Assembly (NCBI GenBank): GCA_964389305.1
Contig: CAYMEK010000026.1
Location: forward strand, 1-55,537
Source of the DNA: CAYMEK01 sp964389305
Lineage (GTDB): Bacteria; Spirochaetota; Spirochaetia; SZUA-6; DRHE01
Reading direction: 5' to 3'
Length of the DNA: 55,537 nucleotides
This document shows, piece after piece, positions 30,903 through 39,856 of the stretch; the stretch's first letter is position 1; every line of letters begins with the position of its first letter. Below the pieces are notes generated by a model. It saw nothing but the letters and a program-made list of their open reading frames with translations. It was not told where the DNA came from and did not search any database. The translations under genes were made by a program, and so were the position numbers.

Positions 30903-31994
30903 TTATAATGAAAAAGCCAAGACAGCAACTATGGTCAGGTCGTTGTAGTCCAGGCGGACCAGCCCATCGGAAACGGAATACCGGCAGTAGGAGGGCAGGT
31001 TCACCCGCAGATCGGAATACGGATAAGGTTTGAAGCCCGCCCTGTGCAGCCTCAGCATCCACGAGTCGTACACCTCATGGCGCTCACAGCGGAAATAGTC
31101 GCTCACCCCGAATATATTGCGTATTTCTCTTCCGAAGAACTTTTCCTTTATCAGGAACTTATGCGTATCGGCAATGTCCGCCTCATCAATCAGTGCGAAC
31201 ACGTTGCCGTAGTGTTGCCAGGAGTGATGAAAGCGCTTGGGCAGCTTTTCGGTATCGTGGTTCGAGCTCGGTTCAACCAGAGTAATCAGGCGCGGCTCCA
31301 ACCGGGCCAGGCGCCGCAAAAGATCCGTCCGCGCGGTCTCGTCATCGAGAGGATGAGCGGTGTGATGCAGGGCGAAGGCCGTGTTTATGAAAATGGCATC
31401 CCCTCCTATCGCCCGTATCGACTCGAAGTCCCTATCGGAGAGGTTCTCGATCAGGTTACAGATAGGATGAAACTCCACCTTGAAGGGGAGCTGGTCGCCT
31501 AGCTGCCCCAACGATTTCCTGCAGCATTCGATGTTCCGTTCGACCGGATCCAGCCCGATCACGGCCACCGAACGGGCGTTTGCATTATTTTCGGCCAAAA
31601 GTCTCAGAAACTCGATTGTCTGTTTGCCGTTGCCTATGCCTACGTCGAGCAGGGCAAAAGAGGACAACCCTTTGCTCGCCGCCACCAGATACTGGTTGGC
31701 CAGAAAATGTCCGGTATATACAAAGGGAACCGCTTCAGCCATGCTGTAAAAAAGAGTGGTCTGCGGAATATCGAACTCTTGAATGAAGATATTCTTGCTT
31801 TTGAGCAACTGCCGATCGATCCGTTTCAGAAGCGATTCGGCAATCAGGTGAGCCAGCAGCCGGTCGTTGGCTACGGCCGGGTCGATATGCTTCAATATCT
31901 TGCCTTCTATCCGGGGTTTGGCGAAGGCCTGTCGATGCGTAGTGATCTGTTGGCAGATACTCAGCAGATCCTCGTATCCACTCTGATAGATCAA
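30903..31994 (-). CDS. Bacterial GRAS-family protein (Rossmann methyltransferase-like)
   Basis: 363 residues. Three regions match the plant GRAS pattern. PFVYTGHFLANQYLVAA at 90-106 resembles the leucine-heptad segment, FALLDVGIGNGKQ at 113-125 the VHIID core, and ERHEVYDSWMLRLHRAGF from residue 304 the E..E.W..R...AGF block. The C-terminus, LVRLDYNDLTIVAVLAFSL, corresponds to the SAW motif. The fold is that of SAM-dependent methyltransferases, and bacterial GRAS proteins have been predicted to bind or methylate small molecules. First gene of an operon with a partner-switch module, PilZ, GGDEF and GlgX. The start is TTG 31994 and is not secure; GGGTGAG lies about 3 nt upstream. Confidence 0.8.
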   Translation of the reverse strand: MIYQSGYEDLLSICQQITTHRQAFAKPRIEGKILKHIDPAVANDRLLAHLIAESLLKRIDRQLLKSKNIFIQEFDIPQTTLFYSMAEAVPFVYTGHFLANQYLVAASKGLSSFALLDVGIGNGKQTIEFLRLLAENNANARSVAVIGLDPVERNIECCRKSLGQLGDQLPFKVEFHPICNLIENLSDRDFESIRAIGGDAIFINTAFALHHTAHPLDDETARTDLLRRLARLEPRLITLVEPSSNHDTEKLPKRFHHSWQHYGNVFALIDEADIADTHKFLIKEKFFGREIRNIFGVSDYFRCERHEVYDSWMLRLHRAGFKPYPYSDLRVNLPSYCRYSVSDGLVRLDYNDLTIVAVLAFSL

Positions 31995-32022
31995 GGCTCA
32001 CCCACTGTGAAATCAATGACCC

Positions 32023-32052
32023 AGGATACCCTATCCCCGCGATCGTTGTCAA
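32023..32052 (-). promoter_or_regulatory. Sigma-70-type promoter for the GRAS-to-GlgX operon
   Basis: On the minus strand, TTGACA (32047-32052) and TATCCT (32023-32028) with an 18-bp spacer. The leader is only about 20 nt before TTG 31994. Confidence 0.6.
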
Positions 32053-32142
32053 TAAATGAAATATATCATAGTAATTCTATCACATATAGAGCTTAAACCA
32101 TCAATTAATATGAGCGGCGGCCTTCCCACGGCGCAAAAAACG

Positions 32143-32171
32143 TTGAAAAACCGAACGCAATGAGGTAGATT
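32143..32171 (+). promoter_or_regulatory. Sigma-70-type promoter for the GGDEF-EAL gene
   Basis: TTGAAA (32143-32148) and TAGATT (32166-32171) with a 17-bp spacer. It is back-to-back with the GRAS operon promoter, about 90 bp apart. Confidence 0.5.
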
Positions 32172-32240
32172 TCTCTTTACAATCAAAAGGTCTTAAGAAT
32201 TGTCTCTACTCTGAATCCACGATTGGATCTAGGAGTACAT

Positions 32241-34103
32241 GTGAGAAAGAAAAGGCTCAAGAGAGTCTGGCGCAGCCTGATTACCAGCGGATTACTCTTC
32301 TCTGTGGAGGATTTTGAAGATTACGAGAGATGTACCAAGCTGATTTTCATCAACGCCCTGGCACTGCTCGGTGCCGGCTTGTTCTTCATTCTTTCGGTCA
32401 TCCGCCTGGCCAACCTGCAGTTCTTCCTGATTTTCGCTGATCTCGCGGCGGTTGCGGTCTTTACGGCGGTCATCGTCATCCTGCGGCGGACTCTGAATAC
32501 CGAGGCGAGCGGCTCCCTCATCGTGGCTTTGCTGTTCGCGATCTTGGTCGTGGATCTGCTTCGAGGCTCTGCAGCCAGGTGGGCGCTGGTGGTCTCGACC
32601 GTCTTACCGGTACTGGCCTTCTATCTGCTGGGACGACGGAAAGGCCTGCGGGCAGCCGGCTGCCTGCTGCATGCCTACCTTGTTCTGATCGGGCTCATGC
32701 TGTTACAGGTCATCTCTACCCCCTACGCGGCTGCGCTTCTGTTAGCCGGCGTCGGCGCCTACGCCGTGATCGGCGCCCTGGCCTTCCTGGCCGCCCAGCG
32801 GGAGGAAAAAATCCATTTTCTGTTGAAAAAGCGCATCTACTACGATGCGCTCACCAAGCTGCCCAACCGGGCCCTGCTTCTCAAGCATATCGCCGAATCC
32901 GATTCCCCGGCACTATTGATTCTGAACATCGACGATTTCAAGGAAATCAATGCCACCTACGGGTATCAGGCCGGAGACAGCGTGCTCCAAAGTGCTGCCG
33001 AAACGCTGAAACACGTTGTTCCTGATTCCGTTTGCGGGGTCTACCGGCTCAGCGGGGACGAGTTCGCCGTTCTCATGACCAGAGGACAGGACAGCAGGTT
33101 CCAGAAGAAAGTCACCCACGTCGCCAGCCTGGTGTCAAGATTCCTCCGCCACGAGAAATTTCATTTCCTGAATGCGGATTTCAGGATTCGCACCAGCATG
33201 GGCATAGCTCTGGCCGAAGAGGTGGGCGTGGACAGGCTTTTCGCCTGTGCCGACCTGGCGCTGCAAACCGCCAAGGGCACCAACCACCCGTTCCTTTTCT
33301 ATCAGGAAGCCGTTGATACGAAAAGGCGCTATGAGGAGAACATCAGATGGGCCTACGTTTTGACCGAGGCTTTGGACAACGGGCGGGCCGTGCCCTACTA
33401 CCAGCCGATCGTCAACAATATTAGCGGCAGAACGGAAATTCACGAATGTCTGGTGCGGCTCATCGACAACGAAGGCCAGGTGGTAAACCCCGACTACTTC
33501 CTGGACATCGCCAAGAAATCCAGGTTGTATACCAGGATCACCAAGACAATGCTCAGAAAGGCCGTGGAGTTTGTCAAAGGCAATCCCACCAACGTTTCCA
33601 TCAACCTTTCGGTGGAAGATATCCTGGATCAGACCGTGCTGGACTACATCAATAAAGTCTTGTCCGAGAATCCATCCGCCCGCACCAAGATCTGCTTTGA
33701 AATCACGGAGTCCGAAGGGATAGAGAACTTCGGACAGGTTTCCCGCTTTTTCAGACAAATGAAAAAATGGGGATGCCGGATCGCTATCGACGATTTCGGC
33801 TCGGGGTATTCAAACTTCGACTACCTGACCCACCTGGAGATAGACCTGCTCAAGATCGACGGTTCTCTCATTCGGAACATCCACAAAGACCACAATTCAC
33901 GCCTCATCGTGGAAAAAATTGTAGCCTTCGCCCGGCAGATCGGAATCACCACCATCGCCGAGTACGTGGAATCCGAGGAGATCCTGAAAGCGGTCAAGGA
34001 GCTGAATATCGACTACTCCCAAGGCTTTTTCCTGGGCGAACCCAAGCCCGCCCACAGGGAGGGGATTGCCTGCATTCAGGCGGCCGGCCTGGCTGGCCTA
34101 TGA
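32241..34103 (+). CDS. Membrane GGDEF-EAL protein, probable c-di-GMP phosphodiesterase
   Basis: 620 residues from GTG 32241, which has AGGAG 5 nt upstream. About five or six membrane helices fill residues 25-190. The GGDEF domain reads SGDEF (RLSGDEFAVLM), with one Gly replaced. The EAL domain reads ECL (IHECLVRLID), but the other catalytic residues are in place: SINLSVEDI, FEITESEG, IDDFGSGYSNFDYL, LKIDGS and TIAEYVES. Phosphodiesterase activity is therefore likely, and cyclase activity is doubtful. It is divergent from the operon that encodes a GGDEF cyclase and a PilZ receptor, so it probably balances the same c-di-GMP pool. Confidence 0.9.
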   Translation: MRKKRLKRVWRSLITSGLLFSVEDFEDYERCTKLIFINALALLGAGLFFILSVIRLANLQFFLIFADLAAVAVFTAVIVILRRTLNTEASGSLIVALLFAILVVDLLRGSAARWALVVSTVLPVLAFYLLGRRKGLRAAGCLLHAYLVLIGLMLLQVISTPYAAALLLAGVGAYAVIGALAFLAAQREEKIHFLLKKRIYYDALTKLPNRALLLKHIAESDSPALLILNIDDFKEINATYGYQAGDSVLQSAAETLKHVVPDSVCGVYRLSGDEFAVLMTRGQDSRFQKKVTHVASLVSRFLRHEKFHFLNADFRIRTSMGIALAEEVGVDRLFACADLALQTAKGTNHPFLFYQEAVDTKRRYEENIRWAYVLTEALDNGRAVPYYQPIVNNISGRTEIHECLVRLIDNEGQVVNPDYFLDIAKKSRLYTRITKTMLRKAVEFVKGNPTNVSINLSVEDILDQTVLDYINKVLSENPSARTKICFEITESEGIENFGQVSRFFRQMKKWGCRIAIDDFGSGYSNFDYLTHLEIDLLKIDGSLIRNIHKDHNSRLIVEKIVAFARQIGITTIAEYVESEEILKAVKELNIDYSQGFFLGEPKPAHREGIACIQAAGLAGL

Positions 34104-34140
34104 AAGGGCGACGGGCGGATGCCGGCCCTCACCGCCCTTT
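34103..34140 (+). terminator. Possible terminator hairpin after the GGDEF-EAL gene
   Basis: AAAGGGCG (34103-34110) and CGCCCTTT (34133-34140) form an 8-bp stem around a 22-nt loop. It lies between the convergent GGDEF-EAL and PFOR genes. Only three T's follow, so strength is uncertain. Confidence 0.45.
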
Positions 34141-34206
34141 AGCTCCTAGCCATTCAGGCCGCCGCTTCAACTCGGGCGGGCCGGCCCGGCAGCTCACTGA
34201 AGCGCT

Positions 34207-37200
34207 TCAGCCGCGGTCTGCCAGATACTTGAAGTAGGCGTACTTCTCCTTGGCGTCCTCGCGGGCTTGATTGAGAAACCGTTCGGCCCGTTCGGGAAAC
34301 AAGTTCCGCAGCGAGCGGAAGCGGATCTCCCGGTACATGTACTCCTCGATATCGACCGACGGCTCCTTGCAGTCCAGGCTCAACGGATTCTTGCCCTCGG
34401 CCTTGACGGCCGGATTGAAGCGGTACAGCAGCCAGGCCCCGGAATCCACGGCCAGCTTCTGCTGCCGGATGCCGTAGCGCAGGTTGTAGCCGTGGGCGAT
34501 ACATGGGCAGTAGGCGATGATCAGCGACGGCCCCGGATAGCTTTCCGCCTCCTGGAAGGCTCGAATCGTGTGAATCCTGTTGGCGCCGATAGCCACGCTG
34601 GCCACGTAAACATTTCCGTAGGTTATGGCCATCAGCCCGAGGTCCTTCTTGCTCAACGGCTTCCCGGCAGCGGCGAACTTGGCGATGGCCCCCAGCGGGG
34701 TGGCTTTGGACATCTGCCCGCCGGTGTTGGAGTACACCCCCGTATCCAGAACCAGGATGTTCACGTCCCGCCCACTGGCGATCACGTGGTCCAGCCCGCC
34801 GTAACCGATGTCATAGGCCCAGCCGTCTCCCCCGAAGGCCCAGACGGATTTTTTTACCAGGTAGTCGGCAACCGAAAGCAGATGCCTGGCCTCTTCGCTC
34901 TTGGACCCTGACAAAGCTTGCTTGATCCTGTCCACCCGGGCCCTCTGAGCCTCGATTCCCTCCTGGCTGCTCTGATCGACCTCCCGCATCTCCAGGGCCA
35001 GCTTCTTGTCCACCAATCCCGAGTTCTCGGCTGCCAGCAGCAGCTCGTGGGCGAACTCGGTCATCTTGTCCACATTCAGGCGCATTCCGAAGGCAAACTC
35101 GGCTGCATCCTCGAACAGAGAGTTGTTCCAGGTCGGTCCCCGCCCATCCGCGCGCACCGTGTAGGGCGTGTTCGGCAGGTTGCCGCCGTAGATCGAGGAG
35201 CAGCCGGTGGCATTGCCGATGATCATTCTGTCCCCGAATAGCTGACTGGTCAGCTTGACGTACGGGGTTTCGCCGCACCCGGCACAGGCGCCTGAGAATT
35301 CGAACAGAGGTTTGACAAGCTGGGATCCCTTGATGGTATTTCGCTTGATCAGCCTCTCCTCCACTTCGGGCAGATCGAGGAAAAACTCCCAATTCTCGTT
35401 TTCCTGCTCTCGCAGCGGCATCTGGGCAGCCATGTTGACCGCCCGGCGGCCGGTCTTCTCGCCGTCCTTCTTCTCTTGAGCGGGGCAGATCTCCACGCAC
35501 AAACCGCAGCCCGTGCAATCCTCGGGGGAAATCTGGAGCGTAAACTTCAGGCCTGCGAACTCTTTTCCCCGGGCGTCGGCGGACTTAAAGGCCTCCGGCG
35601 CCTTTTTCAGGTGCTTCGGGTCATAGACCTTCATACGGATGACCGCGTGCGGGCAGATCAATGAGCACTCGCCGCACTGGATGCATACATCCGGCTCCCA
35701 AACCGGGATCTCTTCGGCCACGTTGCGCTTCTCGTATTGGGTGGTTCCCGTGGGATAGGTCCCGTCATCGGGCAGCTTGGAAACGGGCAGCTTATCTCCC
35801 CGACCGGCGATGATCTCGCCGACCACCTCCTTGACGAACGGCGGGGCGTCCTCCGGGGCCGGAGGCACCATGTGGATGTTCCCCTTTGTCTGCTTCTGAT
35901 AGTCCACTTTGTGAATTGCCTTGCGGGCTGCCTCCACGGCCCGCATGTTCATCTCCACGATGTCCCGGCCCTTGCTCCCGTAGGTGTCCTCCACGGCGTC
36001 TTCGATCAGCTTTACGGCCTTCTCCTCGGGAAGGATTCCTGAAATAAGGAAGAAAGCGGTCTGCATGATGGTGTTTATCCGTCCGCCCAGACCGACCTCC
36101 TCGGCGATCTTCAGGGCGTCGATCACGTAAAAATTCAGCTCTTTGTCGATGATCTGCTTCTGAACCTCCACCGGCAGATTCTCCCAGACCTCGTTCTTTC
36201 CGAAGGGGGAAGCCAGCAGGAAGGTGCCGCCTTTCACGGCGGCCGATAGCATATCGAACTTCTCCAGGAAGCTGAACTTGTGGCAGGCCACGAAGTTGGC
36301 CTTCTGGACCAGGTAGGAGCTCTTGATGGGATTCTTGCCGAAGCGCAGGTGGCTGACCGTGCGGGCGCCGGACTTCTTGGAGTCGTAGACAAAATACCCT
36401 TGGGCGTAGTTGTCCGTAGCCTTGCCGATGATCTTGATCGAGTTCTTGTTGGCTCCTACGGTTCCGTCGGCGCCCAGGCCGAAAAACAGGGCCCTGTGAA
36501 CGTCCTCGGCTTCGGCGGAGAAATCCTCGTCCCACTCCAGGCTGGTCTTGGTCACGTCGTCACGAATGCCGATGGTGAAATGATTCTTCGGCGTCGGGGC
36601 TTTCAGGTTGTCCAAGACCGCCTTGGCCATACCCGGATTGAATTCGTTGCTGCCCAGGCCGTAGCGGCCCCCAACCGTGGCCGGATAATCTTTGAGTCTG
36701 GCCCCGTTGCCGGCCATGGCCTCTCCGATGGCGGTACGCACGTCCTCGTACAGCGGTTCCCCGATGGCCCCGGGTTCCTTAGTCCGGTCCAATACAGCGA
36801 TGGCCTTGACCGTTTCGGGAAGGGCTTTCAAGAAGTGCTCGATGCTGAAGGGCCGGAACAGCCGCACCTTGACCACACCGACTTTTTCACCCTTTTTGAC
36901 CAGGTAGTTCACGGTCTCGTCCATGGCCTCGGCGCCGGAGCCCATCATGACCACCACCCGCTCGGCATCAGGGGCGCCTACATAATCGAACAGATGGTAG
37001 TGCCGGCCTACGATCTTGGCGAACTTGTCCATCGCCTTTTCCACGATCTTCGGAGCTGCCAGGTAGTACCTGTTCACACCTTCCCGGGCCGCAAAGAATA
37101 CGTCCGGATTCTGGGAGGTACCTTTCAGCACCGGGCGATCCGGGCTCATGCCGCGGGCCTTGTGGGCCCGGACCAGCTCCGGATCGATCATGCCTTGCAT

Positions 37201-37770
37201 GTCCTCGTAAGTCAGCTCTTCGACCTTGGCCACCTCGCTGGAAACGCGGAAACCGTCGAAGAAGTGCAGAAAGGGCACCCGGGCCTCGAGGGTAGCCGCC
37301 TGGGCGATCAAGGCGAAATCCATGACCTCCTGCACCGAACCGGAGGCGATCATACCCCACCCGGTGGAGCGGGCGGCCATGACGTCGCTGTGATCGCCGA
37401 AGATGGACAGCGCCTGGGCGGCTACGGCCCGGGCGGCTATGTGAAACACGGTCGGTAGAAGCTCTCCGGCGATCTTGAACATGTTCGGAATCATGAGCAG
37501 CAGGCCTTGAGAAGCCGTGAAGGTCGTAGTCAGGGCGCCGGTAACCAGGGAGCCGTGGACCGCTCCGGCGGCTCCCGCTTCGGATTGCATCTCGACGACG
37601 ATGGGAATGGTTCCGAAGATATTCTTCCGCCCATTGGCGGAATACTCGTCCGCAAGCTCTCCCATCGCGGAGGACGGCGTAATCGGATAGATGGCGATTA
37701 CTTCGTTGGTGGCATGAGCCACGTAGGAGGCGGCCGTATTGCCGTCGATCGTTACCATTTTTCGTGCCAT
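34207..37770 (-). CDS. nifJ: Pyruvate:ferredoxin (flavodoxin) oxidoreductase
   Basis: 1187 residues, the single-chain bacterial enzyme. Domain order is as expected: TPP pyrimidine domain (IAIYPITPSSAMGELAD), the gamma-type domain (about 430-620, LFFGLGADGTVGANKNSIKI), the two-cluster ferredoxin domain (CIQCGECSLICP and CTGCGLCVEICP, about 690-760), and the TPP/cluster domain (GACAGCGETPY, GNATGCSSIYGGNLPNTPY). It converts pyruvate and CoA to acetyl-CoA, CO2 and reduced ferredoxin. It is a single-gene unit with its own promoter and ribosome site (AAAGGATGA). Lying just downstream of the hydrogenase operon, it is the obvious source of that complex's electrons. Confidence 0.97.
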   Translation of the reverse strand: MARKMVTIDGNTAASYVAHATNEVIAIYPITPSSAMGELADEYSANGRKNIFGTIPIVVEMQSEAGAAGAVHGSLVTGALTTTFTASQGLLLMIPNMFKIAGELLPTVFHIAARAVAAQALSIFGDHSDVMAARSTGWGMIASGSVQEVMDFALIAQAATLEARVPFLHFFDGFRVSSEVAKVEELTYEDMQGMIDPELVRAHKARGMSPDRPVLKGTSQNPDVFFAAREGVNRYYLAAPKIVEKAMDKFAKIVGRHYHLFDYVGAPDAERVVVMMGSGAEAMDETVNYLVKKGEKVGVVKVRLFRPFSIEHFLKALPETVKAIAVLDRTKEPGAIGEPLYEDVRTAIGEAMAGNGARLKDYPATVGGRYGLGSNEFNPGMAKAVLDNLKAPTPKNHFTIGIRDDVTKTSLEWDEDFSAEAEDVHRALFFGLGADGTVGANKNSIKIIGKATDNYAQGYFVYDSKKSGARTVSHLRFGKNPIKSSYLVQKANFVACHKFSFLEKFDMLSAAVKGGTFLLASPFGKNEVWENLPVEVQKQIIDKELNFYVIDALKIAEEVGLGGRINTIMQTAFFLISGILPEEKAVKLIEDAVEDTYGSKGRDIVEMNMRAVEAARKAIHKVDYQKQTKGNIHMVPPAPEDAPPFVKEVVGEIIAGRGDKLPVSKLPDDGTYPTGTTQYEKRNVAEEIPVWEPDVCIQCGECSLICPHAVIRMKVYDPKHLKKAPEAFKSADARGKEFAGLKFTLQISPEDCTGCGLCVEICPAQEKKDGEKTGRRAVNMAAQMPLREQENENWEFFLDLPEVEERLIKRNTIKGSQLVKPLFEFSGACAGCGETPYVKLTSQLFGDRMIIGNATGCSSIYGGNLPNTPYTVRADGRGPTWNNSLFEDAAEFAFGMRLNVDKMTEFAHELLLAAENSGLVDKKLALEMREVDQSSQEGIEAQRARVDRIKQALSGSKSEEARHLLSVADYLVKKSVWAFGGDGWAYDIGYGGLDHVIASGRDVNILVLDTGVYSNTGGQMSKATPLGAIAKFAAAGKPLSKKDLGLMAITYGNVYVASVAIGANRIHTIRAFQEAESYPGPSLIIAYCPCIAHGYNLRYGIRQQKLAVDSGAWLLYRFNPAVKAEGKNPLSLDCKEPSVDIEEYMYREIRFRSLRNLFPERAERFLNQAREDAKEKYAYFKYLADRG

Positions 37771-38081
37771 GAAGTCATCCTTTGTGAATAGATTGAGGGA
37801 TTACGAGTCAGTATAAAAGGATTGGCGGAGCTTGGCAAGGCGCGCGCGGAAAGCGAATCGGATTTTTGCATAGTAATGCTCCTTCAAGAAGGAAAAACCG
37901 GCCCGCCACGTTACAAATCGAGCAAGCCCGCCCCGGGCTGCTTTGCGTCTCGATGCGCACCCCGTGCCTCGTGGCTTTTTCGAGCAGCTACCGCGCCAGC
38001 TCCTGTGTTGCAGCGAGATCAGCCACTCGATCCTGCTGCACAACTCTTCCAAAGGCAGGTAACGTACCATTCGACCGAGCA
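37771..38081. other. Intergenic region between the hydrogenase operon and PFOR
   Basis: About 310 bp containing the PFOR promoter. A weak minus-strand frame (GTG 38085 to 37801) runs across it, but it is Arg/Ser-rich, overlaps the promoter and resembles no family I know, so I do not call it a gene. No clear terminator for the upstream operon is visible. Confidence 0.5.
37810..37838 (-). promoter_or_regulatory. Sigma-70-type promoter for PFOR
   Basis: On the minus strand, TTGCCA (37833-37838) and TATACT (37810-37815) with a 17-bp spacer. The leader is about 30 nt. Confidence 0.75.
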
Positions 38082-39512
38082 TCACCGTTCAAGAAGGCCC
38101 GGTTTCGCCGCTTTGTTGAAAAAAATCCGGAAGGTGGTTCCTTTTCCCTGCTCGCTCTCCACGTCGATGGTGCCGCCGTGCTGCTCCACCATGGCTTTTA
38201 CAATGGCCAGGCCAAGCCCGGTTCCCGCCTTCGCCACCATCTTGGCATTGGAAGCCCGGAAGAACTCAGTAAATAATTCCTGCTGCTCTTCCTTTGGTAT
38301 TCCGATCCCTGTGTCGCTTATCTCCAGTACCAGCTCCTCTTTGCTTTCGAAAAGCCTGACGGTTACCTTGCCACCGGAAGATGTGTATTTTATGGCATTG
38401 GAGAGCAGGTTGGTGACGATGGAAGCGAGCCCTTCGCGATTGCCTGAAATGATCCCGCCCCCCACCCGGTTGTGCAACTCAAGCTCGATCCGTTTTTCAC
38501 TGGCCTTGGTCTCGAAAAAACTCACCTGGTCGTGAACGAGCTCTCGCAGGTCTACCGGCCCGTGTTTCAGGGTTGACAGCTCGGCGCGACCCACCGCCAG
38601 GATCAATAGGTCCCCCACGATATCTGACAGCATCTGGGAGCGGAGGTCGATTCGGGCCAGCAGGTCCTGCTGTTTGGCAGTCAGCTTGCCCACGTGGCCC
38701 TCCAGCAAGGTCCTGGCCATGGACTGAATCGTGCTCAGGGGCGAGCGCAGCTCGTGGGAAGCCTGGAACATAAACTTGGTCTTGGTTTGGACCAGGGTTT
38801 TCAGATCTTCGTACACCAGGGCATGGGCGATCGCCAAAGACACCACATCGCCCAGGCTGGAGAGAAGGGAGATCATCTCCGGAGAGAGCCTTTGGCCCCG
38901 CTCTCCGAAGATGCAGATGGCCCCCAGGGGTTTCTCCTCCAGACGCAGGGGCACACAGATCAAGGATTCGAACTCTTCATCAACCGCGGGAAAATCCCTC
39001 ATGAAAATATCACGGACAATCATCGATTCCGAGGTTGCCGACCCTGGCCTGTAAAGACTCTCCACTACGTTCAAAGCATCATCCGATACTTCCTTTTCCA
39101 GGCCCACGATCGTACGGGCTTTCATTTTTCCGGTTTTGGCATCCAGGAGCTCGATCGAACACCCCCTGACATTGGTGACTTCGACGATCACTTTCGCTGC
39201 CGAGTCGAGGATCTCCTGGAGCTCCAGGGTCGCCGTCGCCTGCTCGATGGCCTTGCAGAAGGAATGTAGCTGGCTCGCTTGCTTGCGACAGCTCCTGATA
39301 TGGGGCGAGTTGATAAACAATACAGCCGAGGTGGCGATCCCAGCCAGGCTGCCGGCGAGCGCTATCAGTATACGCAGCGGGACAGAAACGCGTCCTTCAA
39401 GCAACAGTCCGCAGAGAAAAAAAAGAAGCGTGATCCAGCAGGCGAGAACGATGATCCAAAGTATGTCTGCCGCACTGGCAGTTGCCCGGTTGTCTGGCCG
39501 ATGGCCCCCCAA
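38082..39512 (-). CDS. GAF-domain sensor histidine kinase
   Basis: About 476 residues. Two membrane helices (ILWIIVLACWITLLFFLCGLL and the following one) precede a GAF domain (about 115-245, GCSIELLDAKTGKMK ... ICVPLRLEEKPLGAICIF). The kinase core has H-box FMFQASHELRSPLSTI, N-box NLLSNAIKYT, G1 DTGIGIP and G2 GTGLGLAIVKAM. No response regulator is adjacent. The start is uncertain: TTG 39512 is the first start codon after the mnhG stop, but it has no good ribosome site. It is the last gene of the hydrogenase/antiporter operon, 8 bp after mnhG. It may sense the redox or ion state generated by that complex; this is inference. Confidence 0.8.
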   Translation of the reverse strand: MGGHRPDNRATASAADILWIIVLACWITLLFFLCGLLLEGRVSVPLRILIALAGSLAGIATSAVLFINSPHIRSCRKQASQLHSFCKAIEQATATLELQEILDSAAKVIVEVTNVRGCSIELLDAKTGKMKARTIVGLEKEVSDDALNVVESLYRPGSATSESMIVRDIFMRDFPAVDEEFESLICVPLRLEEKPLGAICIFGERGQRLSPEMISLLSSLGDVVSLAIAHALVYEDLKTLVQTKTKFMFQASHELRSPLSTIQSMARTLLEGHVGKLTAKQQDLLARIDLRSQMLSDIVGDLLILAVGRAELSTLKHGPVDLRELVHDQVSFFETKASEKRIELELHNRVGGGIISGNREGLASIVTNLLSNAIKYTSSGGKVTVRLFESKEELVLEISDTGIGIPKEEQQELFTEFFRASNAKMVAKAGTGLGLAIVKAMVEQHGGTIDVESEQGKGTTFRIFFNKAAKPGLLER

Positions 39513-39520
39513 AGGATTCG

Positions 39521-39856
39521 TTATTTCTTGCCCTCTCCGTCTTCCTCGTAGGCGTCGACAACACTTTTCTTCCAGAGCTTGACTCGAGAGTGATGAGCGC
39601 CCCGGGAAATCGCATGGGCGGCGGTGGGAGAGGTAATGAGGATAAAGAACAGGCAGAGCAGCGCTTTTATCCCCAAGGCGCCCAGGCCCGTGTAGACCAG
39701 GACGCCGATCAGCAGGAAAATCGTGCCGAAGGTGACACATTTCGTGGCCGCTTGAAGCCGGTTATAGATATCCGGAAAGCGCAGCAGGCCAAGGCAGCCG
39801 AAGAAATTGAAAGCGATCCCAATCCCGAAGCACACGATTCCTATGAGCTCATTCAT
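39521..39856 (-). CDS. mnhG: Mrp-type antiporter small subunit, MnhG/MrpG
   Basis: 111 residues with three membrane helices. LLRFPDIYNRLQAATKCVTFG is shortened here to the diagnostic FPDIYNRLQAATK, conserved in MrpG/PhaG, and SPTAAHAISRGAH is the second family motif. It belongs to the ion-translocating module of the hydrogenase complex (equivalent of MbhC). It overlaps mnhF by 8 bp. Confidence 0.92.
   Translation of the reverse strand: MNELIGIVCFGIGIAFNFFGCLGLLRFPDIYNRLQAATKCVTFGTIFLLIGVLVYTGLGALGIKALLCLFFILITSPTAAHAISRGAHHSRVKLWKKSVVDAYEEDGEGKK

Noticed and set aside
34207..37770. Nitrogen-fixation role suggested by the nifJ symbol
   Set aside because: No nif genes are in the window; the enzyme is the general fermentative PFOR.
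37801..38085. 94-codon minus-strand frame between the histidine kinase and PFOR genes
   Set aside because: Overlaps the PFOR promoter, has biased Arg/Ser/Gly composition, no family resemblance and no ribosome site of its own.
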